In this document: piece after piece, positions 1 through 10,434 of the stretch
Layout of the letters: the number at the start of each line of letters is the position of its first letter
How positions within the stretch are numbered: position 1 is the stretch's first letter
DNA from: Sordariomycetes sp. S80-01Y
Taxonomy: Eukaryota > Ascomycota > Sordariomycetes
Assembly: GCA_037042185.1 (NCBI GenBank)
Contig: JAXQJY010000033.1
Span: 1,178,001-1,242,000, forward strand
Direction of reading: 5' to 3'
DNA: 64,000 nucleotides
Notes under the pieces: model-generated
Databases searched by the model: none
The model's input: only the letters and a program-made list of their open reading frames with translations
What the model was told of the DNA's origin: nothing
Translations under genes and position numbers: made by a program

Positions 1-73
1 TATGCCCTTTTAATGATCCCCAATTCCAAGTATACCCATTCTGAGAAAAAGCAAACAGACCTCGCTTCCCGCA

Positions 74-792
74 TCACCGTCGAGCCCGCAACCACCGCAG
101 CACAGCCCGCAAACTTGGATCTTCGGCCGTCCAGCGGCACATGGTCATGTCAGAGGTCGCGAGCTCGGTGTAGACGGCCTCATCCGTGATGGCCGAGAGC
201 TCCTAGAGCGTGTCAATATTGGGAACTTTGCGATCTTATCAACCTCGTGACTCACAGTTCGCAATTGGACGTCGCAGGCTTGAAGTGAAGCGCGGTTCCG
301 CGCGTTCGGGCGTCCCCCCTGGAGGACTTGGTCCCGCCATTCAATCCACCTTTGCGCGGCTGCTTGCCGTAGATAGATCTTTTGGCCCTCGTGGCGCCGC
401 GCGTAGGCGTCCAGAAGAACTCTGCTTGGAATCAACAAAAAGAGCCCCCAGGGGCGCGGCCAGAGATGGGAAACCTACTGTTTTAGCTCCGCCTTGCGCT
501 GTTCTTCCTCTCCACCACCCGGCTCCGGGACGCTTGTGTCTGCGGCGCACTCGAGAATGTGTTGGCCGTCGATGGCACACTGCCGAAGGGCTGCCCAGCC
601 CTCGGTGTAGTGGTCCTCTGAATCCTGGGGCTCGGTGGGCACGGCGGCAATGTAGTACTGGAGGGTGCGAAAGTCGTCCAATATCTCTGCTACCCGTGCC
701 GTTCGAAAGTCATTCACTGGCGCCGAGGTCAGTACTCCCCGGGCGGGTTGATCCCCCGTCAAAGAGGGATGCTGGGACGCGATGACATACAT
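74..792 (-). CDS. hypothetical protein, three exons
   Basis: I do not recognise this protein. Exons are 792-479, 421-256 and 202-74. Intron 1 (478-422, 57 nt) has donor GTAGGT and acceptor AAGCAG. Intron 2 (255-203, 53 nt) has donor GTGAGT, a TTGAC branch-like element and acceptor CTCTAG. Splicing keeps one frame throughout and gives about 202 residues. The start is the ATG giving MYVIASQHP. The product looks soluble and is rich in Asp/Glu and Arg. It has an aromatic stretch around residues 36-45 (FRTLQYYIAA) and a basic C-terminus ending LRWLRARR. No signal peptide or membrane segment is visible. The TGA at 74-76 may not be the true end, because GGTGATG there could also be a donor and the window edge is close. 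The gene model is moderately supported; the function is unknown. Confidence 0.5.
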
Positions 793-2892
793 CCGTCCAT
801 GCTATTTTGCAGGTGAAGCCGTAGCGCGAACATCGGCAGTAGACGATGGGACAAGTGAAGAACGAAGAAGAAGATGCCACTGACGCCAAGAATCACGAAA
901 AGTCTGCTGCTCGGAGTCAGGCGAGTTGCGGAAGCTCGACCCTAACCTTCTGTATATACTCTCCATCTCGGAGTCCGGCTAGGGGTGGTCAACGTGCAAT
1001 CTCGAATGGAGAAGTGTAGAGGCTCGGTTGAGCCCGTGGAAAAGTCTCAATAGGAAATCGATCTGTGTCGCCGGCGGCGTCGGCGGAACCTCACGATGCA
1101 AGAATCCATCGTGTGAGCCATTTCGCAAGGGGGAACATGCAATCTACGGCTTGTTATACGGCGACAAGGCCACAGTATCAGCTGCCATCGAGCAGCCGCC
1201 CAGCACCAACGAGAGTCGTTCCCGCGACCTCCACCAGGGAAATGGGCTTGCGGGAAGGCTTCAGAATGAAGGAAACCACGGACATTGGGCTTGCGGATCG
1301 GAGCGAAGCCCAGCTCGGCCGGTGTCGAAGCCTCGTCCAACCGCGTGGCCGCAGCAGCCCTACTGGGAGAGCAACGGTGGGAACTTGACGGCCGCCCCCC
1401 CTCCCTCCCTACCTCACCCGTAGGCAGAGCCCTGCAGGGCGAGGAGTTAGGGAGCTTTCCCCAATGGCTTACGGTGCTTCAGAGGGAGAGAGGGCTGTGT
1501 TGGGGTAGCTCTCGGGCGTTCTGGATGGTCTGGCTCTGGTGAGGCTGGGACGGTGGTCACTCAGCTAACGTGATGCCGTTCTGTCTTATAAGTCTTTGCC
1601 TTATGGGGCAATCGGACGTGCATAGCGCCATGCGAGGCATGCAGTCCGGCAGCCAATAGGCATCGCCACAGCCCACTGAGCCGTTGCAGTGGTGAGCTGA
1701 GAAGGCTTTGGGACTGCGGCATTGGATGCTTGTCAATCAACTGGGGTGGAGGATTCCCCAAATTAAATCTGCGACACTTCTTAGTCTCCTTTGTCGAAAT
1801 TTCAACAATGGAGACGCACGATGTGGGTGGTGACGTTGTGTTTGAGGTTCTTCGAGGCCCCCCCCTTTTTGAATCTCAGGCTGCCACGGGCTGCCAGAGG
1901 CCTGGACCGCCGGCCTCCGGTTCCACCTGTTCCTGACGTTGCACTAATTCCTCCCGTTTCTGCATCTTCCCGACGGAGGTTTGTGCACGTTGGTCTCGTA
2001 GGGTGAGGTCGCTTGTGGGAATGGGGTGGGACGCGACTGCAACGGCTGCAAGACCAGGTATCTAGACTCGCACGCCTACCTTACGCTTCTTAGGAACCTA
2101 AGACATCTACGATGCGCTGTCTACGCCCCCATGGACACTGCGTGTCTCATTTCACACCTGCGTGCCTACCTACCCGCATGTATACGAGTACAATGGAAGA
2201 AGGAAAATGGACTCAGAGCACGCGCTGTCATTTGCCCAAAGATGTTCCGCGGCAGCACAAAATTTGCCCCGCCATGAGCACAGCCTGAGCTTGGACCCGG
2301 ACGGCACTCTCTACCCAGGGGAATGGTTGACGGGGGTTTCGACGTGTGGGAGATCCCCCTCGATGATTCAGGCCTGCTCCTGGCCATGCATTTGCTGTTC
2401 CTGGCTAGCACGCAGCCGTTGGACTTCACTCCGGTGGCTTCATTGGGGGCTAGGCTTCGACGCCTCATGAGACATGCCATCGAGGCAGACGGGCGGTTTC
2501 CTTCTTTTCAGCGCTGTCCTTGGTGCCCAACTTCGGCAAAGGAGCTAACGGCACATCAACCGTGAACACATGGCGGCGGCCGACGTTCAACTGGCGGGTG
2601 TGGCCGAAGGAGGCGGCCGCTTCATCAATGCCGGAAGATCGAGAATCTATTCGTCATTGGCCAAGGAATTCTTTGCATTGCCAGAGTCTACGTTGCAAAT
2701 GGCCGTCGCAGCTAGGCGGAAGTCCTGACAGCCGTCGCCACTCTTGAATGTCTCGAGGCAGAACCTGGAATTCGGTAATTTGGGATGTGGCTCGTCACGT
2801 CCCGCTTGCATGGATCGACATCGCCGGCGAATCTTAGCATCAGACCCCTTGTGGCGGCAAGTTCCATATCCTCAGACTGTTCTATCATTACT
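793..2892. other. intergenic, about 2.1 kb, no gene supported
   Basis: This stretch lies between the 5' end of the unassigned gene (its promoter side) and the 3' end of the proteasome gene. Several open frames of 60-130 codons exist on both strands. None has fungal exon/intron structure, a recognisable domain or a convincing composition, and several start at non-ATG codons. Nothing else stands out. Confidence 0.5.
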
Positions 2893-3907
2893 CTAGTCCT
2901 TCTCCGCAATTGCTTGTAACCGCTCGTCGATCTCGTCCTCGGTAAGCTTCCGGAAGTTGGGTGTGGTCTCGTCTCCTCCTTCCTCACGTGGGCCTCCCAC
3001 GATGCCAATCTCAATCTCGTTCTTCTTGAAGTCCATGCTCAAAACCGTGCTCAGGGTCGTGATGGCCAGCTCGACGACCTCTTCCCAGTCACCCTCAGCA
3101 TGATCCTTGTTCCGCAGCTTCTTCTCAAGATGATTGAGAGCCTCTTGCTGCTTGGGTCCCGCGGCCGTGCCCTTGTAGCCGATGTAGTAGCCTGCTGGGT
3201 CGCACTTGAACAGCTGAGGACCGTACTCGGAGTCGAGGGAGATGATGGTTGTGGCAACGCCGTAGGGCCTCATGTAAGCCTATCGTCACCGTTAGCTTCC
3301 ATGTGCACTGTACGACAAGGGTTTTGAGCATACCCTCTGCGTGTAGACCTGACTGATGTTTGCAAGGCGCTTGGCCACAGCATCTGCGGGCATCTCGTAG
3401 CCAAACTTGTACCGGAACTCAGCAGCTTCTGACTGTGCCCTCGTTGCGAACGCTCTGGCATCAGCGATAGATCCTGTGATGACGCAGCCGACTGTTTGGG
3501 AGATCTGGAAGATGTGGGTGACGGAGGCGGGGTCCATGAGCTTGTCCTGTCGTCCTCGTCAGTATCGCTCACTACCCTGTCTTGTGGTCGTGTCTTACGG
3601 GGACCTTCTTCTGCGACAAGACCACGGCGCAGTCCTTGCCCCTAATGCCTACAGACATGATGTTGGCGGCTGTGATGGCCTTGAAGGCATACTCTGGCGG
3701 CGAGTGTCAGCTCTTGAGTGCGGGCAGACACGCTACGGTCGGGAGACTGGGCTGTGCTCCGCCGCAAGGTGGCATGGTGAACGTACCGACTTGGTAGAGG
3801 CGACCATTGTCGGCAAAGATGGTGATGTGACGGTCGTAGGCACCGGCTGTGATTGATCGAAGTCAGCTGTGCTCGTAGAGCTATGCAAAGCTAAACCCAC
3901 CAGACAT
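2893..3907 (-). CDS. SCL1: 20S proteasome subunit alpha type 1 (PSMA6/Scl1)
   Basis: Alpha1 subunit of the outer ring of the 20S proteasome core; it is structural and gating, not catalytic. Exons are 3907-3901, 3846-3787, 3693-3599, 3546-3334 and 3279-2893, giving 253 residues, the usual length for the family. The spliced protein carries the alpha-subunit N-terminal signature [20 protein letters not shown], then [30 protein letters not shown] and [13 protein letters not shown], closely following yeast Scl1. [20 protein letters not shown] matches the alpha1 subfamily better than the other alphas. The first exon holds only 7 coding bases (ATGTCTG) followed by GTGGGT. That start was chosen because the conserved GAYDR segment begins directly after the acceptor and has no nearer ATG. 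Introns are 54, 93, 52 and 54 nt. Very confident of the family; the tiny first exon is inferred. Confidence 0.95.
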
Positions 3908-4512
3908 CTTCAGAAAGTCGGGCTTCCCCTATCAAGCTTTAGGGATACGTTGTCTTTGAATCGAGCCGACTTCACAGATATCGCAGATTGGAAGAGTGTT
4001 CGTTGCGGGTTCGGGGAGCGGTTGTTGGCGAGAGCTGTAGTGGTGATGTACGCGTTGGCTAGCTTGCCTGGAGCTCATCGCCCACCCGCCCGCCGTGGTT
4101 GCCCACCGGAAGAAGTCCGGCTCCGCCAGCCGCGGGTAGCCAAAATTATGTCATCGGATTTTGTCCACTGGCAGGTATCGGACTCGGAGGGGCAGGAGAC
4201 CCCTGCACGGGCCGCATCGGCGCCTCGACCAGAAAAAAAAGTTGGTGCAGCAAAACGGGAGCCCAACTCAACCCAAGCATCACTACGAATGCACGTTCCT
4301 ACCCAACGCCCTACGAGAGCCACTCGCTCCTAGACTGATACTGCTCGCCCGAAAACGCACCTCGATGATTGAGCCGCTGCACGTGGAGAAAACCTGCGCC
4401 CGACCCTGCATTCCCGCCACACACACCAACCTCAACTGCCATCCCGAGGCCCTGACCACGGCGACGTACAACAACGCAGGGCGCTTTCTGGCAAATTAAA
4501 CAGCCTCACACC
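3908..4512. other. divergent promoter region
   Basis: Shared 5' region of the proteasome alpha1 gene (minus strand) and the WKF-domain gene (plus strand), 605 bp. It contains a short A-run near 4230 but no clear TATA box. No proteasome-control element could be assigned with confidence by eye, and no gene is supported. Confidence 0.5.
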
Positions 4513-5742
4513 ATGTCATCCACAGATAAAGCGCCAGCGCAGCATGTTCCTGCCTGGAAGAGGCTTGGCTTGAAGTTGAAGCAGCCCGGTGGTGCTGCTG
4601 CTGGTCCTGCATCCGAGCCTGCAAATGGCAGCTCGGGCGTTGGGCAGCCAAGTGGCTCGACTGGGCACAAAAGGAAAATCGACGCCCCGCCATCCACTGA
4701 CGCAAGCCCTTACAAGAGATATAGAGGGGATGATCAGCATGCTGCGCAGAAGAATGGAACTCTATCTTCGTCCTCGAAACCAAAGAAGTCCGTCAAATTT
4801 GGTGACACACCGACCAAGAGCGACGCTGTCAGCCCTGTCGCCGCCCGCACAAACAACACAACACCCAAAGGCAAAGCTGCAAAAACTAAGCCTACGAAAG
4901 AAACGCCCAAGAAAACCAAGGGTCCTTCCAAGAAGCAGAAGGAGCCCTCGCCGACTGACCTCAAACCCGCTTTGGAGTATCTGAGACAGTGGAAGACATC
5001 AAGGGAGAGCTGGAAGTTCAACAAGAACCACCAATCTACGCTTATCAAGCACCTCTTCGACAAGGACGCCATACCATCGACCGATATCGACGCCTTTTAC
5101 GATTACATCCAAGACTTGAAGGGCTTCGTACGCACGAGGTTGCGGGAGCAGGCCATGGAAGTCCAGATGCAGGATGTGTCGGATGGGCCCGCTGCCTTCC
5201 CAGACGACATGATGGACGTGGACGACCAGCAAGAGCAGTATGACGCCATTCTAGCGGACATTCTGCGGCGAAAGCGCGAGCAAGGACCGAAGCGCAAGTT
5301 CTTTAACGAGGCACAATATGTTGCTGAGAGCCAGGATGGCGAGGTTGTCATTCGACGGGTGGTCAAACGCATGCGTGCTGAGATCGTAATGGACGAGCTA
5401 TCAGACGGAGAGTCGACGGACACTACCACAACTTCCATGTCCTCCCAGACTGTTACGAATAGCGATAACAACGCCACGGTCACAACAAATGGCGACAAGC
5501 AGCCCCAACTACCCACCACGACATCGAAGAGGAGGCGGAAGCTTCGAACAAACATGGACGACAGCAGCAGCTCAGAGTCAGAGTCAGAGAGCGACTCTGA
5601 TACGTCGAGCAGTGGAAGCTCCGACGACAGTGATGAAGAGGAGGAAGGTCAGCAGGATGACGACGACGAGACGTCAAGCAGCTCGTCTTCTTCCTCGTCG
5701 GAAGGGGAGGAGTCCGACTCAGATGAGGGTGACTCGGACTAG
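4513..5742 (+). CDS. WKF-domain protein, C7orf50-like
   Basis: Single-exon protein of 409 residues. A conserved block at about residues 151-216 (LEYLRQWKTSRESWKFNKNH, then DIDAFYDYIQDLKGFVRTRL) matches the WKF domain shared with human C7orf50, a protein reported in nucleoli and linked to ribosome biogenesis. The exact molecular role is unsettled in the family. The N-terminal 150 residues are basic and disordered, with Lys-rich stretches likely to act as nuclear/nucleolar signals. They include KKSVKFGD (residues 91-98), which fits an RVxF protein-phosphatase-1 docking motif. The C-terminus (about residues 345-409) is a long Ser/Asp/Glu tract typical of casein-kinase-2 substrates and nucleolar proteins. 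The ATG at 4513 follows cacacc and is the first in frame. Confidence 0.8.
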   Translation: MSSTDKAPAQHVPAWKRLGLKLKQPGGAAAGPASEPANGSSGVGQPSGSTGHKRKIDAPPSTDASPYKRYRGDDQHAAQKNGTLSSSSKPKKSVKFGDTPTKSDAVSPVAARTNNTTPKGKAAKTKPTKETPKKTKGPSKKQKEPSPTDLKPALEYLRQWKTSRESWKFNKNHQSTLIKHLFDKDAIPSTDIDAFYDYIQDLKGFVRTRLREQAMEVQMQDVSDGPAAFPDDMMDVDDQQEQYDAILADILRRKREQGPKRKFFNEAQYVAESQDGEVVIRRVVKRMRAEIVMDELSDGESTDTTTTSMSSQTVTNSDNNATVTTNGDKQPQLPTTTSKRRRKLRTNMDDSSSSESESESDSDTSSSGSSDDSDEEEEGQQDDDDETSSSSSSSSSEGEESDSDEGDSD

Positions 5743-5936
5743 AGCTTGGGCCACGCTTCATGATGGATGACTTTTTCAGCACTTAGACTGTACCGTTTGC
5801 GGCAATCGCATGGTTCTTGCATGGATCTTCTAGATAGATACCCACAGGGATGTTGGTTCACTTGGTTGGCATTTGGGATAGTGCAATTATTGATGGTTTT
5901 CTTCTGCATAGTCTTCTTGTCCCATCATCAACGCCG

Positions 5937-6935
5937 TTACTTGTAGAGCTTTGTGAAACCTTCCTTTGGCGGTTGCAGCCAGTTCCTCTGGTCGTACTCG
6001 CAGCCCTCATTCTCGATGATGTGGTAAGTATAGATGATCCGCCCTTTCTGACTCGTACTACCACCAAGTTAGCCCTTTTCCACTGCGCTTGGAGGTGGTC
6101 AAGCGGATACTTACTTCTTCTCGCTCTTGTGAAGCAAGTTACCATGTATCAGGATCAGGTCGCCAGCCTTAACCTCTCCAGGCACATACTCCTCCGGGGC
6201 CCCATCGGGCCTCTTCTCAGCCCCGTACTCGCTCCCCCTCGGGAACACGGGCCCGTCATTATCAACCATCTCGGTCCCCGCGTCCAGGGCCCGCCTCACC
6301 AGCCTCTGCTTGACGGGGCTCCACCGGTGACTCCCCGGAAGGAACGACAGGCAGCCGTTCTCGAGCGTGGCGTCCTCGAGCGCGTACCAGAAGCCGACGG
6401 CCGAGGGCGGGTTCGTGTAGAGGAACGTGGAGTCCTGGTGCGGAGGGACCGCGCCGCCTATCTCGGGCTGCTTGCAGATGACCATGCTCTGCAGGCACCT
6501 CGGGTCCTTGAATCCAAGGCTCTTGGCCACCTCCGCCGGTGAAACCTCGCCGCGGGCCCGCGCTGAGCCGTCCCCGTCCAGCAACCTGGCGAAGGGCTCG
6601 CTTCCGCCGTGCAGAAAGTGCCCGATCTTGTTGATGGCCTTCTCCTTGGGCTTGGTCAGCTCACCCCCGGCATCGAAGGCGTCTTCCTCGAAGAAGAAAC
6701 GGATCTTGTCGCCGGAGGTCAGGAAGTAGTCGTCGCCCACGTGCTCGCTCGTCGTCCCCGTTGAGAACTTGGTCATAGGGTGGGAAGACAGATCGAATGT
6801 GCGGAGTAGACTGTGTGTTTCGGAGAGGAGAGAGGAGACAGTCTCCGGCCTGAGGGCGTTGGGGATGATGAGATAGCCATCGGTGTGGAAGGTAGAGATT
6901 TGGTCCTGGGGGAGACCCATCGCTGGACTCGTCAT
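5937..6935 (-). CDS. phytanoyl-CoA dioxygenase domain protein (PHYHD1-like)
   Basis: Predicted Fe(II)/2-oxoglutarate-dependent oxygenase of the PhyH family, 313 residues from two exons (6935-6115 and 6057-5937). The intron is 57 nt, with donor GTAAGT and acceptor GGTAG. It opens with FHTDGYLIIPNAL, the usual start of the fold. The facial triad is visible: H166 and D168 in VPPHQDSTFLY, and a distal histidine in IHGNLLHKSEKN (H264 or H269). The 2-oxoglutarate-binding Arg is probably R280 in QKGRIIYTYHIIE. The order of motifs is closest to PHYHD1, a soluble protein whose substrate is unclear. There is no peroxisomal PTS1 (it ends KLYK), so classical phytanic-acid alpha-oxidation is not implied. 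Splicing is required to recover the conserved HKSEKNTSQKGR segment, which supports the model. Confidence 0.88.
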
Positions 6936-7561
6936 CTTGAATCTCCGATCAAGTTTCAGTGTTGGTGCATGTGGTAGTGTAGCGGAAGGTAGGGACTGTG
7001 AAGTTTTGTGAGTTGTTGAAGTGAGTGATCCTTAGCACTAAGATAGGGCTTTGGGTATAAGTTCCAGATGAGGGGCAGTCGACCGGTATCTATGCGGGGG
7101 GTCACCTGATCAAGGCCAAAGCAGTGCGAGGATAATAAGGGCTCCAACGTTGTGAAGGAAGGAATTTTGGATAAGTAAAGACTTTTACACCTCTTTGCAT
7201 GGTGAGATCATGTCTTTTTGTGCGAGAGGTCTCCACGCGGGCAAGAGAGGTCAGGGCAGAGCCTACGAGTGCTGCTCAGATACGTCTGCCAACTGGTGTA
7301 GAAAGGTCGTATGAGATGCGGTAATCCTCGGTAGACTCAAGAAACCAGGGAAACTGACGAGATCTGCGTCGTTGTGTTCTTCAACTTCACATAGTACTCG
7401 AGGACTGAGATATCTTAGTCGACTAAAATTAACACACCTAAGCGCCTACTCCAATCACGCAAAGACTCCAAGTTCTTCATCAAATGCAAAATGCAAGGCC
7501 CAGCGCTTGGGCCTGGCTTACATGCGGTTTATGGGTATATAGCAGCCTTAGATCTGCACGT
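6936..7561. other. intergenic, no gene seen
   Basis: Promoter side of the PhyH-like gene and 3' side of the four-span membrane-protein gene, both on the minus strand. I see no coding frame with conserved features. The stretch 7400-7500 is relatively AT-rich. Confidence 0.45.
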
Positions 7562-8309
7562 CTAGCCGTCGATCGGGTCCTCCAAGAAGTCGTAGCCCTC
7601 CTCCGGCGGCAACATGTACGCACTCGCAGCCAACCCCACCGCAGCCAAGGCGCAGACCGAAGCACTGACGGTACTCAAGATCCAGGAGACGTCCAGGTTC
7701 CAACCCGGGACCGTGAACTGGTCGTCGTTGTCGTAGAGATAAGCCTGTCTCGGTCAGTGGTGCGCCACATCATTTGACCCATCCTTGGCAACTTACCACA
7801 ATGGCGACGACGACAAACTCAGTTGCCGAGACAATCGCGAGCATGCTGGTGATGAAGGGCCAACCAGTCTCCCTCTTATACTTGCCACCCTTCATAACCA
7901 CCAGGAAGCTGACGAGCCCGGCCAGACACAGCAGCGCGGTGAACCAAGCCAGGAAACCGACGCTGCGCCACATGGAGCAGAAGTAGCGCTCGCCTTCCTG
8001 GCAGAGGGATTTGTACGGGAAGTTGCGGCATGGCGGGTCGTCGAGGGTCGAGCAGGACTTGTGCAGACCGATGTGCTTGGAGAGGTGGTCGCCGGCAGTG
8101 GTGGTGACGTTGTAGGAGACCCAGTGGGGGGTAGCGATGGCGGCGATGATCATGGCGGTTGCTGAGACCTCAAGTTAGCTCCCTATCGATCCATGAATGC
8201 CGCAGTTGAGACCATCACAGGACGACGTCATCGCGAACAGCAGTAGGGAGGTTGACATACCAGCCACGAAGGCCACAAGGGTGCCAGAATAGACGGATAC
8301 ACGTGTCAT
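7562..8309 (-). CDS. four-transmembrane claudin-like membrane protein
   Basis: Three exons (8309-8261, 8161-7797, 7744-7562) give 198 residues. Introns are 99 nt (donor GTATGT, acceptor TCTCAG) and 52 nt (donor GTAAGT, acceptor GACAG). Four hydrophobic segments are visible, at about residues 5-27, 90-112, 120-140 and 153-175. The first extracellular-type loop carries a GLHKSC...C...C pattern after ATPHWVSYNV. This resembles the W-GL-C-C layout of claudin/PMP22 and fungal Sur7/PalI-like tetraspans, so a plasma-membrane or cell-cortex location is a reasonable inference. The C-terminus is acidic and cytosolic-looking (EEGYDFLEDPIDG). I cannot assign a specific family. Splice sites on both sides of the central exon restore a single frame, so the gene itself is well supported. 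Confidence 0.75.
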
Positions 8310-8945
8310 CTTGACAATCGAGAAGAGAACAGCAATGCGCCGGTCGCGGGCTGTCGGGCTGGAGAGTAAAGACGATGGGAGGTGGATGACGATGGAGGCA
8401 GAAGGCGGAGCGACTGGAGCCTTGGAGGTGCGGCTGGACGCTCAGACCGCTCCAAGTCGACCTGGGATGGGGCTGCAGTAGGCTTGGGCCAAAGATGGCT
8501 GCCAGGCCGGTGCCAGCGCCCAGCGCCCAGCGCCAGTGCCAGTGAGGGGCAGCCGCCGAGGGTCACCTGCCACGCTGCATCCGTCCAGATCGGGCGCCAT
8601 CTCGATACGCAGTACAGTAGAGGCTTGTCGACCCGGCATTGGAGGCTTGCCCAGGAACAGATATTGACATCGGCCAGCTTCGAGCTTCTCCAATGCGTCC
8701 AGCTGCACCAGATCAGAGGCGACCATGCATTTCACAATAAGCTACCTGGGCCATTGTCGGATGATATAATTGGTGTCCTCCACACATTGCCCGCCGCATC
8801 GGCCTCCGGAGTCCGACCCCCGAATGACACGGCGCTCCCTCCGGCTCATCCCCACGTCATCTCCACGGGCACCGCGCGCCGTTGTCGCAGTCCCAGTCGC
8901 AGTGGCAGTCGCGCAACTCCACGACTCCAACTTTGATATACCACC
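8310..8945. other. divergent promoter region with short GCCCAGC repeat
   Basis: Common 5' region of the four-span membrane protein (minus) and the omega-amidase-like gene (plus). Positions about 8512-8545 hold a small imperfect tandem of GCCCAGC/GCCAGT units. No further gene is supported. Confidence 0.45.
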
Positions 8946-10049
8946 ATGCGCCCTTTCTTCCTGCGCACTCTCTGCTCCTGTCCCCGAACCTTCGCAGCAT
9001 CCAAGTCCCGCAGCCCTCTCGCCAGAACCCAGCTTGCGCCCTGGCTCGCCACTACAGTCCGCAACATGTCGTCCGACGTCCCCAGTCCGGTGCTCAAGGC
9101 GCCCCTCAAGATGGCTCTGATCCAGCTGGCCTCTGGGAAGGACAAAGACGCCAATCTCAAGCACGCTTCAGAGAAGGTTAAGGAAGCTGCCGGCACCGGT
9201 GCAAAGCTGGTCGTCCTGCCTGAGTGCTTCAACTCCCCATATGGTACCCCTCCCTACTCCCTATCCACCCCGTTCTACGAGGTCGCAGCTAACATCGCCC
9301 GAGGAACCAACTTCTTCCCCGAGTATGCCGAAGTCCTCCTCCCAAAGCCCTCAAATGCCCCGTCATTCGACGCCCTCAGCAAAATGGCCAAAGACAATGC
9401 CGTCTACCTCGTCGGCGGCTCTATTCCGGAATACAACCCCTCCACCAAGAAACACCACAACACGACCCTCATCTTCTCCCCCTCCGGCTCCCTGCTAGCC
9501 ACCCACCGGAAAGTTCACCTTTTCGACATCGACATCCCCGGCAAGATAACTTTCCGCGAATCCGACGTCCTCACCGCTGGGAACCAGGTCACAATAGTAG
9601 ACCTGCCAGAGTACGGCAAGATTGGCGTATCGATCTGCTACGACGTCCGTTTCCCCGAACTAGCCACTATTGCTACAAGAAAGGGGGCCTTCGCCTTGAT
9701 ATATCCCGGCGCCTTCAACCTCACCACTGGACCTCTCCACTGGAAGCTCCTCGCCCAAGCCCGAGCGGTGGACAATCAAATCTACGTCGCCATGTGCTCT
9801 CCCGCCAGGGACATGAGTGCAAGCTACCACGCCTATGGGCACAGCTTGGTTATCGATCCGATGGCACAGACCGTGGGTGAGGCGCAAGAGAATGAAGAAA
9901 TCGTGGCTGTCGACCTGAGCTCGGATAAGTTGGAGGAGACGAGGAGGAATATTCCTCTGAACACGCAGAGGAGGTACGATGTTTACCCCGATGTCAGTAA
10001 GGGAAGGATACAGTTCGAGGACCCAGATTTGAAGCAGCCCCATGAGTAG
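8946..10049 (+). CDS. omega-amidase-like carbon-nitrogen hydrolase (Nit2/Nit3 type)
   Basis: Nitrilase-superfamily amidase, single exon, 367 residues. The catalytic Glu-Lys-Cys set is visible: E93 in LVVLPECFNSPYG, K189 in ATHRKVHLFDIDIPGK and C231 in IGVSICYDVRFPEL. Family members hydrolyse alpha-ketoglutaramate/alpha-ketosuccinamate or deaminated glutathione. The sequence around PECFNSPYG and HLFDIDIPG fits the Nit2/yeast Nit3 branch. The first 40 residues (MRPFFLRTLC...) are rich in Arg, Ser and hydrophobics with no acidic residue, which looks like a mitochondrial presequence. M41 (MSSDVPS) would give a cytosolic form, so two products from alternative starts are possible. The rest of the length agrees with the family. 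Confidence 0.92.
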   Translation: MRPFFLRTLCSCPRTFAASKSRSPLARTQLAPWLATTVRNMSSDVPSPVLKAPLKMALIQLASGKDKDANLKHASEKVKEAAGTGAKLVVLPECFNSPYGTPPYSLSTPFYEVAANIARGTNFFPEYAEVLLPKPSNAPSFDALSKMAKDNAVYLVGGSIPEYNPSTKKHHNTTLIFSPSGSLLATHRKVHLFDIDIPGKITFRESDVLTAGNQVTIVDLPEYGKIGVSICYDVRFPELATIATRKGAFALIYPGAFNLTTGPLHWKLLAQARAVDNQIYVAMCSPARDMSASYHAYGHSLVIDPMAQTVGEAQENEEIVAVDLSSDKLEETRRNIPLNTQRRYDVYPDVSKGRIQFEDPDLKQPHE

Positions 10050-10434
10050 TAGTCGCGTAGAACATCAATTGATCCTCGGACTCTATTGCGGTTCATTTGT
10101 GTAAATCATGTCCGTATCATTATCCGAATCATGTGCAATTCGAAAAGCTTAAGTAGAAACTCGATTCGTGCATCCTATTCTTGACCTAGTAGATAGATGA
10201 AATGAGTGTGTGTGTTCTGTGTGCCCTTTAAGACTGTCCATGACCAAGCTCACCACCATTCAGATTTTCCGGTGGTGACTTCTAGGACTAGGTAGGCGAC
10301 AACCGAATGATCCGAAAGCTTGGCAAAAACATGACTCCTACAAGATACAAATTTCCAAAAGACAGACGTCAAACCAATTTTGGATTCCCGTGGTTCCGTC
10401 GGGCTTGTGCGCGTCACCACGTCAGGCTCCCAAT
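10050..10434. other. 3' region between convergent genes
   Basis: Terminator/3'UTR space between the omega-amidase-like gene and NBR1, 385 bp, with no supported gene. AT-rich patches around 10110-10200 are suitable for polyadenylation of the plus-strand gene, but no exact site was assigned. Confidence 0.4.
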
